Positions 57,401 through 64,000 of a stretch of DNA of 64,000 nt are shown here, piece after piece. Position numbers and translations under genes: made by a program. Below the pieces are notes generated by a model, which ran no database searches, had not been told where the DNA came from, and was given only the letters and a program-made list of their open reading frames with translations. Numbering within the stretch: position 1 is the first letter of the stretch; each line of letters opens with the position of its first letter. This DNA comes from Telopea speciosissima (taxonomy: Eukaryota > Streptophyta > Magnoliopsida > Proteales > Proteaceae), in the NCBI RefSeq assembly GCF_018873765.1, contig NC_057922.1, positions 9,003,563 through 9,067,562 on the forward strand. Reading direction: 5' to 3'.

Positions 57401-60400
57401 TATATTAACTATTGAAGCCTTAACCACCAAGCGAAATGCAATTCTTTTGTGCAATATCCAATATTTTAGTACTGTTCAATTTATGATATACAGAACATAC
57501 ATAATATTTATATATTGTTACAATATCAGTAATTGAACACCAGCAACCACAGAGAAAAAGAGAGAAAAGAGGGTGAGACTGCTGAGAGAGATCGCGGCTC
57601 TGTGTACAGCAGCCACCTACCCCCTACCGAGAGAGCAGCACTACTAGAAATCCATACTCAGAGAAACAGTAGGAATCCTAGAAACAAAATAAAAGTAGAA
57701 TCCTAGCTTTAAAAATAAGGAAAGATAGAAATCCTAATCTAATTAGGAAAATGAGAGATCGCAGGCTGTGTGCACAGCATTCCCCCCCCCCCAACCATTT
57801 ATATTTATAATATGGAAAAGAGTTACAATGTGTAGCACTACTAGGAATCCATACTCAGAAAAATAGTAGGAATCCTAGAAACAAAATAAAACTAGAAATG
57901 ATCAAAGATCCAACAGCTTCACAATTTCATCTGTTTTCTTTTATGAAAAATATTGAAAATGTTAAGAACATGACCAAAAAGACTAACATCATGGAAAGCT
58001 TTACAGTACATCCAGAGTAAGGAAAGCGAAGAACTGATATTATGAAACTGGGAGGGAAAAGCCTACCCTTACATGTTTCAGATCTAAGATGCCAAGGATA
58101 AAATGAGATATAGATGCAGTATTAGTATGCCTTAAGAAAGACATCAAGATATAAACAGATTGTATCATTTTGAGAAACAACGCATTCCGGTATAGGTGTA
58201 TACAGACTATTTTTAGTTTTGTAAACACACCTTAGATTCCAGTATGGCAATCTCAGAACGAAAACGATCCCCCTCCCTCTCCAGTGATTTTATTTTTCTT
58301 GTTTCATCACTCAGCCTCTCAGTGAGTAACTTAATTTCATTGTGCTGACAATTTATAGTTTCCTTTTGTTCATTTAACTCACGCTCCAATTCTTGAATAG
58401 CTTGTTCCTTTTTAGCAAGAGATGACTCCAGTTCCTGTGCATTTTAAACCAAAATAACAATCACAAATCATCAGAAAAAAAACATAGTTTAAAGGGAAAT
58501 AGAATTTAATGACCTGCATTGGAGTCCCATTAGCTGATCCCCCTTCTGCTTCCGCATGCTTCTTCAATGCATAAGCATCCTTTCTTAGCCTCTCTCTTTC
58601 TTCACTAACCGAAGAAAGCTGCAATGAAGTGATTCCTATGAGATAAATCAGCATATTCCATAAAGAATATATAATCCTGCATCGCATTATCAAATTATTT
58701 AATGCTATTTAGTGCAGAAACAAAAAGGGTTTTCCACAAAATACAAGCAAATACCACATGGCACATGGTTGGGGGTCGAGGAGGGGAGAGAGCGGTAGAG
58801 TTATGGAGAGGTAGGAAAAATGAGAGGGAGAGGGAAAAAGAGAGTTTGGAGGGAGGGAGGAAGGGAGGGTGATTTTTTATTTTTTGGGTTGTTGAAACAT
58901 GCAACAACTGAGAAAGTAATTTCAAATACTTAATTTCTGGAAATATAAAAAATTTCTAGATTAATTGGTTGAGGATTGGGGCAGGGAGGCCCAGGAAAAG
59001 GCCAAAACCCTCTTACAAATAGGATATATTAGAGGTTATTAAGCATCAGAATGCAAATTACGAGAGTACCTTCCGTATATACATTACTTGCATACATATT
59101 TCTGTGATTGAGACGGTGAGTGTGTAATTCCTGCAATTAACTAATATTTGTATAAGAACATCCAATATTATCAATGAGTCTATGGTTCTAGCACCAATTG
59201 ATTGTGCTTACCAATTGGTTGCACAAAGACACGATATTTGGGACCCCATGCAGAGAAGCTCTAGATCTCAAACTACAAGCTACATGGGTCAGCTTGGAAA
59301 CATATATAATATTGAAAACAATTTTTTGAAACTATAAACACGTATAGCATAGAATTATTATAAAATTTAAAAGTAAAAAAAATAAAACTATTTACTTGTG
59401 CCATACAATAGCATTCTTACAATAATTAACCACTGAAAAATAATGGGATACCAATTTGATCCAAGATAGAAGAAATTGCAATGGCCACAAAATTTTAGGC
59501 TTCAAAGATTAAGTAGCAAAATCAGAGCAGGGTTGGATAAGGAAAAGTCTCTCCAATGTCCCAAAGTTGGAACATGAGCAGACGAACAATCACCAAGAAA
59601 GGGGTCTTCACATTTGGCAAAGCTAGACAAAATGCATGTTTGCATTTGAGAGAGTATTTTTCGTTCAACTTGATATATCACCTCATGGCTTATGCAACAC
59701 TCAATTTTGCTCTTCAAGAGGAAGACGAGCAGAAAAAAGTGGACTAAAATGCCATAGGCATATAACTCACAAATGAACCAGCAAGGAGGGAAGCAATTTC
59801 TTTTCAATGTCATCCAAAAAGGCCCTCCTCACAGCTCTTGGAAAGATTGGCATCCAGCTACCAGGAGAAAATTAGATCATTCACCCAAAATTTTAGCTGC
59901 TAACACGAAGAAATCACACCCCAATTCTACTTTTTCCCCTAATTGGCAACCAGTAAAAAGTTGATTAGAAGAAACAAAGAAGAGATTAAACTGCAACATA
60001 CCACAAACATCCACCCCAGGCCACAACAACATAATAAGCCTCCAAATCCAAGACCAAGAGAAAGAAAACAAAACAAAACAAATTGATTCTCCTGGACATT
60101 CATTAACATTTGCATGGCCAAAGCTAAATCTAATCAGACGAACCGAAAATAAGAAAACTAATTTGCAAAGGGTATGTCAAATTAATGAAAATTCCTTAAT
60201 CTGATGCTTACAATTAATTCAAGCCGTCTGATCTCTGAAAGTGATTCTTCAGCCTTCCTTTTCACCAATGCAGCCTCAGTTTCAGCTTGGTGTCTTCCAT
60301 GTTCTGCAACTTCCAGAGCTACCTCCATCTGTTTCAAACATGCATTCCCCTCACCCAACTTCATCATACTCTCAAGAACCTCTCTGCATGACACACAAAA

Positions 60401-63400
60401 TCTCAATACCAAGAACAACTTTGGATTCCATCGTCAAGTTGGATCAAACCCCTAAGTTCAACAAAATAATTGGCCATGCAAAAATAAAAGTCAATGCCTC
60501 CTTCCCAGCGCCATATACACATGCATATTTATGCCCTTGGTTACTAGCAGGTTTAACAGAAAAATGATGACATGGTGTCAGTAGAAGAATTCCCTAACCA
60601 AATTTAGATGGAAATACAAATCCCACCAGTACTAGGACCTGAACAATACACTTTAACAATGGCACTAGGGCCAAATGATACCAATGAAATGAAGAAAGAA
60701 ATTGCAGAATTCTCTATCCCTTGCAATAGGGGAAAATCAAAGAAACAACTGAACAACTCCAAATTCAATGGAACTTCAAACATGTATTCACTAGTGGCTG
60801 ACAGACCATGTGGTTATAAAAACTGATTCCTCTCAAGAAGGAAAAAAGGTGCAATTTGACAAGAATGCAATTCTGCTCAATTTTCAGCTGAAATAGAAAA
60901 GTGAGTTTACAACATAATTAATGAAAAATATTACTGAAATATGCGAGAAGAAATTGGATAACTCAACAGATGATAGTTTACAATGTAATTAATGAAAATA
61001 TTACCGAAATATGTGAACAGAAATTGCATAACTCAATAGATGAATCAGATTGAAAATAAATAAAAAATAAATATAGAAATAAAGGTTGAAATTCAAATCA
61101 GAACACGTGAAAACAAACCAATCGCCCTCAATTGGCAAATCTCTCTCTCTCATCGCTGCCACCAATTCTAAATCAGATTCTCTCTGAATCAGTAACTAAT
61201 GACATGCACCAAATTTGTTCACAAAGTTCCCTTGTCTGATCCTCTTATGTCAATCTTTCTTAGGATTTGTGGTTTTGTACAACACTGGGGGGAGTTGAGA
61301 TTGGTAAAGTCATTCCACTTAATGGAGATTTACATTTAATGGCAGAAAGGCTTTTAGAGTTTGTCGCTTAAGTCTAATGGACAACTTTTATATAAATGCA
61401 TTCCCTTAGTTTAGTGCAATGTCTTCGAAGTAAATGATACTTTTTCTAATAGCGCTATATGGAACTTTCTGCCCTTCAAAAGACGGCTGTTAGTTGGACA
61501 GAATGTAAACTGGTCATTAACCACACCTACATGGAGAACTTTTCTATGATTAATCGTCTTAGATTGGTGCAACATCCACCAAATTAAGGATGCCTTCTGT
61601 TAGACTGTGACAATGCTCTTAGGAAGCTTTCTGCTTTTCAAAAGACAGCCTTTAGTTGGACTGAAAAGTCAACTGGTCATTTGACACCTTTCCCGACAAA
61701 GTATATTAGTGTCACTCCCAAAACAAGACAGAATCTAATTCAATAAAAGTTAGGAACATACTTCTGCAAGCCTGAAAACTGAATTGGTAGATCATCAGGA
61801 CACAGAACACCAGGAATATCGTTGATTGCCAACTTCCAAGACATCAATTCATCCTCCAACTTTTTCACGTTTAGCTGGATCTCTTGCAGCTTAAGTAAAT
61901 CCGATTCTGCCCGCTCCCTGCGGCCCTTTTCTTCCAAAAACTTCTCTCTCAGTAACTCATTGTTTTCATGAGAGGATTTCAACTTTCGTGCTTCTAAAAC
62001 CTCAGACTCCTATAAGAAAATAAAAGCAAAAAAAGCATCAGGCATAAATAGTGTCAAAAGAGGTTAAGTGATAAAGAAAAAGGACACTGATAATATCAAA
62101 AAATAAAAGGAGTCTCATTTAATAGCTTAATATTTTCAAAGATGATCACGCAATTTCAAGTTTTGTGAAACTACTTTAACCAAAAAAAAAAAGGCCACTT
62201 TCTTTCAGATAATAGCTTCTCCATAACCACTACGGCTTGAAACGAGCTTCAAAAAGGCCTCAATTCATTGCACTGAGAAGAAAACTCACCATTATTCCAG
62301 TAAACAACACCATCTTTGTCATTCCATTAGGACTGAAACGCAAATAACTAAAAATAGGTACTAATGAAGTTACACGATTATTTTAACCAGTCATCATTGA
62401 CAACTAATCACTTAAAACAGATCAGACTGACAGCAGGATTCACATAGCCCTACTGATGCAGTTACTGGTGTTCAATCGGGCCAATTGGGCCTTGGAATAC
62501 TTTATTTTGGCCCATAATTGGGTTCTATGGGCCTTGGGCTTGTTATTTTTTAGATTTAATTAATGTAATGGGCCTCTTTTATAAGGTGACTGGTCACCTT
62601 GGATCTCAAGGGCACCTTCTCACTTAGGCAGTGCCTTGAAAACGGTGAGAATTGAGCCACTTTGTGTTATAATCAGGTCTTGACACGATAAGAAATCGAG
62701 AAGACATGAACCATTACCATCCCAATTGATGGCAAACTATTAGACACATCTAGAAGCTCTTTTACCTCGATACAACAGCTAACTCAATATTTTCCAAAAG
62801 ATTACACCTTTTGGGCCCACAACTAAAATTTCTCATACAAGTTTGTAGCCTTGTCTTTAATGGAGTTGGGCTCAGTAGTTTAAAAAAATATTATTTTAAT
62901 TTAGATGAATAGCTTGTTGTTATACATTGTTGTAGCCCTTACCTAATAGCTCGAGCTTTTAGGATAAGCGGTTGTAACAAAGCTAAAACTGATTTTCTAG
63001 GCCAACTTTATGGATGAAAGTTTTTCTTCTAAATGAACAATTCTTATGAGAACACCATGAGCTCTGCAAACTCAATTGCAGATGAATTGGCTAGAGGACG
63101 AGTTGGTAGACATTTCTTGTATACAGACCCTTATCATTTGACGTAGTCTCCTCTGACTCTCTGAGTTTTGTGGGCTGTGGGCCTGTGGCCTTCTTTTGTT
63201 GTGTTGTTGTTGTACTCTATTTTTTTTATTGTAATATTATCTTGTATCCTAGCTTTTCTTTATAACAAAATTATCATTACCTATCAAAAAAGGTCTTATG
63301 AGAGCACTGAAAACAAATAGCATCCTGAACAGGTCAATGAATTAAGCTTGAGGAGCAATTCAATTCTAATTTAGTTCTTGTAAAGGAATTCTTCAGTCAG

Positions 63401-64000
63401 TCACCTTGGGAAGCCTTTCCAAAGTTTTTTTTTTTATACAAGATGAAGTATTCTTTACAATTTAATAACTTTAACCCATAGCAAACCACAAAGAATATCA
63501 ATAAAATGAAGGACCAGCACATCTCACCCCCCCCCCCCCAAAAAAAAAGAGTAATAATGCAACAAAAAACTTACATAGCTCCTAAGCTCTTCTTGCAGAT
63601 GCTTCACCAAGACATTGGTATCTGCATGATTGACTTCCCCTGATGATGATGAGAAATTTAATAATTTCATCTCCACTTCATTTTTCTGATGGAGACACTG
63701 CAAGGAAAAGTAGCCATTAAGATGCTCAAGAAAAGTCAAATACTGTCCCAATTCGCAAACATAACTTTTTAGGCATTAATATGGTGGAGATCATAAACAC
63801 TAATAGAACAATACCAAAAATACAAAATATTAAAAAAAACCGTCAATAAATCAATTATACTCATGATTATTACAATCACCCCCCCCCCCTTTCATTGCCC
63901 AGCAAGATTTCAATTGTACTAATAATATGTAAGAGATACAAAATGGAGAAGGAAGAGTTTTTACCCAAAAAGCAGCCAAGCTATACACAAAAATTACAAG
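45408..64000 (-). CDS. MAD1: spindle assembly checkpoint protein MAD1, C-terminal 476 residues (5' end outside window)
   Basis: Coiled-coil checkpoint protein that anchors MAD2 at kinetochores and the nuclear envelope. Visible exons in transcript order: 63697-63575, 62009-61762, 60383-60212, 58618-58514, 58434-58231, 55443-55281, 50226-50139, 50042-49973, 47771-47643, 47556-47518, 45497-45408; all junctions GT-AG and phases agree, giving 1431 nt to the TGA. The first exons are charged heptad-like coiled coil ([32 protein letters not shown]). The exon at 55443-55281 has [13 protein letters not shown], aligned with the MAD2-interaction motif position. The last five exons make the globular C-terminal domain ([55 protein letters not shown]). 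Compared with about 720 residues in Arabidopsis, roughly 250 N-terminal residues lie beyond the window. The 5-kb intron 50227-55280 is full of transposons. Confidence 0.93.
45498..47517. other. MAD1 last intron
   Basis: About 2 kb with no recognisable coding or mobile sequence. Frames at 46165-46392 and 46835-47306 are unsupported. Confidence 0.45.
47897..48475 (-). mobile_element. RTE-type LINE 3' remnant in MAD1 intron
   Basis: Minus-strand reverse-transcriptase C-terminus: [20 protein letters not shown], then after a small deletion [55 protein letters not shown]. Downstream the IHVADP-like end is broken by stops. The 3' end is a GTTGTTGTT microsatellite (47897-47910 as AACAACAAC), typical of RTE elements. 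Heavily 5'-truncated and dead. Confidence 0.88.
48480..49972. other. MAD1 intron, no exon
   Basis: AT-rich. A diverged duplication of about 80 bp occurs at 49140-49300 (CTATGAATATACTTCTGTAT and TAAGTATGAATATACATGTG, each followed by GGATGCAATTGAATATA). Confidence 0.45.
50532..50872 (+). mobile_element. complete TRIM retrotransposon in MAD1 intron
   Basis: A 341-bp terminal-repeat retrotransposon in miniature. Two LTRs of 125-126 bp (50532-50656, 50747-50872), each starting TGTTGAGAT and ending CCCTCCAACA, with TAGAGGTATAGTCC inside. A primer-binding site TGGTATCAGAGCCC (50657-50670), matching the initiator tRNA-Met type, directly follows the first LTR; a polypurine tract GAGGGGAA precedes the second. 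Flanks CTTTT and CATTT fit a 5-bp duplication with one change. No coding capacity, as expected. It lies opposite to MAD1 transcription. Confidence 0.93.
50880..50945 (-). mobile_element. Au-SINE 3' fragment
   Basis: On the minus strand: TGACCCTCCCCAGACCCCGC, AGTGGCGGGAGCCTCGTGCA, CTGGGCATGCCC. Only the 3' half is present. ATTTAAAACCAGCACA occurs on both sides (50875 and 50943), which looks like its target-site duplication. Confidence 0.75.
51013..51447. mobile_element. hAT-like element in MAD1 intron
   Basis: About 435 bp with GGGG...TTTGCACCCC ends and GGCCTGG/CAGGCTGG-rich sub-terminal parts as in the other hAT-like copies. Flanks GTGCATCT (51005-51012) and ATGCATCT (51448-51455), 7 of 8. 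Confidence 0.6.
51448..52339. other. MAD1 intron, no feature recognised
   Basis: TTTTA-rich stretch at 51525-51560, otherwise unremarkable. No exon. Confidence 0.4.
52340..53640. repeat. possible LTR-retrotransposon remnant in MAD1 intron
   Basis: Sequence around 52500-52610 (TTTGCTCTCTATTTATTGTA, GAATGAAATCAATTTTGCTT) resembles the R/U5 part of plant LTRs, followed by pyrimidine-rich, CTGCTGCTG-containing non-coding DNA. No gag or pol frame, no second LTR found. Tentative. Confidence 0.3.
53641..54799. other. MAD1 intron, no feature recognised
   Basis: AT-rich; frames at 53935-54232 are unsupported. A CGCCTAGGTGTCCAGACACC palindromic patch at 54405-54480 is a short inverted repeat. Confidence 0.4.
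54800..55032 (+). mobile_element. tRNA-derived SINE with target-site duplication
   Basis: Head GTGGCTACCAGTGCAGTAGA and a B-box-like ATGTTCGACTCTCC (54882), followed by a C-rich body and an AAAAAAT tail. CCAACATA flanks both ends (54792-54799, 55033-55040). Family differs from the Au SINE. Confidence 0.65.
56162..56581 (+). pseudogene. PAG1: 5' fragment of 20S proteasome subunit alpha-7/PAG1 gene, antisense in MAD1 intron
   Basis: Three exons of the proteasome alpha subunit G are recognisable with introns kept: exon 1 (56162-56265) [17 protein letters not shown]...[15 protein letters not shown]; exon 2 (56368-56407) [13 protein letters not shown]; exon 3 (56498-56581) [19 protein letters not shown]...HSGM. 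Together 76 of about 250 codons. The intron 1 acceptor reads AA instead of AG (56366-56367), and the next upstream AG would put a stop in frame. Conserved positions have drifted (SPDGR is SPNVS; VEKLIASK is VEKRVRSK), and nothing follows codon 76: an Au SINE and unrelated DNA replace the rest. About 100 bp of purine-rich leader-like sequence precedes it. Intron retention means it came by DNA duplication or capture, not by reverse transcription. Confidence 0.88.
56696..56858 (-). mobile_element. Au-type SINE
   Basis: On the minus strand: GAGCCTTGGCGCAACTGTTA, B-box region GGATTCGAAACATGG, AAACAGCCTATCCGCAAAAC, GGGGTAAGGCTGCGTACATT, CAGACCCTGCAG and GGGGGCCTCGTGCACTGGAG. Most of the element is present; it lies directly downstream of the PAG1 fragment. 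Confidence 0.8.
57350..57440 (-). repeat. tRNA-like repeat (possible)
   Basis: On the minus strand GGTTAAGGCTTCAATAGTTA and GGTCTCATGTTCAAGTCCCT lie at A/B-box spacing. No body recognised. Confidence 0.3.
57545..57895. repeat. diverged 190-bp-spaced direct repeat in MAD1 intron
   Basis: CACTACTAGAAATCCATACT, CAGTAGGAATCCTAGAAACA and AAATAAAAGTAG (57639-57701) recur at 57836-57894 with few changes. A GCAGGCTGTGTGCACAGCA word and a C run lie between. Confidence 0.65.
58619..60211. other. MAD1 intron, no exon
   Basis: AT-rich with a GA-rich patch at 58785-58870. No coding or mobile sequence recognised; frames at 59502-60121 are unsupported. Confidence 0.45.
60904..61043. repeat. tandem duplication, about 70-bp unit, in MAD1 intron
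   Basis: AGTTTACAACATAATTAATG and AGTTTACAATGTAATTAATG begin two units containing GAAATATG, AGAAATTG and ATAACTCAA.AGATGA. Confidence 0.75.
61441..61700. repeat. diverged 180-bp-spaced repeat in MAD1 intron
   Basis: TTTCTGCCCTTCAAAAGACG...GTTGGACAGAA...AACTGGTCATT (61466) recurs as TTTCTGCTTTTCAAAAGACA...GTTGGACTGAA...AACTGGTCATT (61628). Confidence 0.6.
62010..63574. other. MAD1 intron, no exon
   Basis: No exon or complete element recognised. C run at 63529-63539. Confidence 0.4.
63698..64000. other. MAD1 intron at window edge
   Basis: Read as intron; the upstream MAD1 exon is not visible. C run at 63881-63890. Confidence 0.4.

Overview
This is plant nuclear DNA. It is AT-rich, its genes have plant families and canonical GT-AG introns, and it holds plant-type LINEs, tRNA-derived SINEs, a TRIM element and many MITEs. 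An angiosperm, probably a dicot, fits; the species cannot be named from the sequence. No bacterial, viral, CRISPR or operon-type system is present.

Four genes look intact: (1) an intronless DREB-type AP2/ERF transcription factor (783-1358, minus); (2) a five-exon NPF4-type transporter (15584-20002, minus, 606 aa after joining exons); (3) a five-exon GDSL esterase/lipase (39632-42040, plus, 368 aa, catalytic residues intact); (4) the 3' part of the spindle-checkpoint gene MAD1 (45408 to beyond 64000, minus, 11 exons, 476 residues visible). Two gene-derived pseudogenes are visible: a decayed tandem copy of the GDSL gene (42706-44463), and a 5' fragment of the 20S proteasome alpha gene PAG1 lying antisense inside a MAD1 intron (56162-56581). 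I see no sign that the four genes act together.

The rest is transposon-derived or featureless. From the left: ERF gene and foldback repeats (0-5 kb); AT-rich gene desert (5-9 kb); hAT-like and SINE-rich DNA (9-14 kb); NPF4 (15.5-20 kb); a 5'-truncated L1-type LINE with a 14-bp target-site duplication (21.5-23 kb); nested MITEs (23.6-24.7 kb); an accessory repeat region (25-39 kb); GDSL pair (39.6-44.5 kb); MAD1, whose introns hold an RTE LINE, a TRIM, SINEs, a hAT-like element and the PAG1 fragment (45.4-64 kb).

The most distinctive feature is a set of about fourteen short (115-225 bp) foldback elements. Most are flanked by 9-bp direct repeats, as expected for non-autonomous Mutator-like (MULE) elements. 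Several have different ends but share a GC-rich central block close to AATGATCACCCTACCCCTG. Exon joins were inferred by eye from splice consensus, reading frame and recalled family conservation; transcript evidence would be needed to confirm them.
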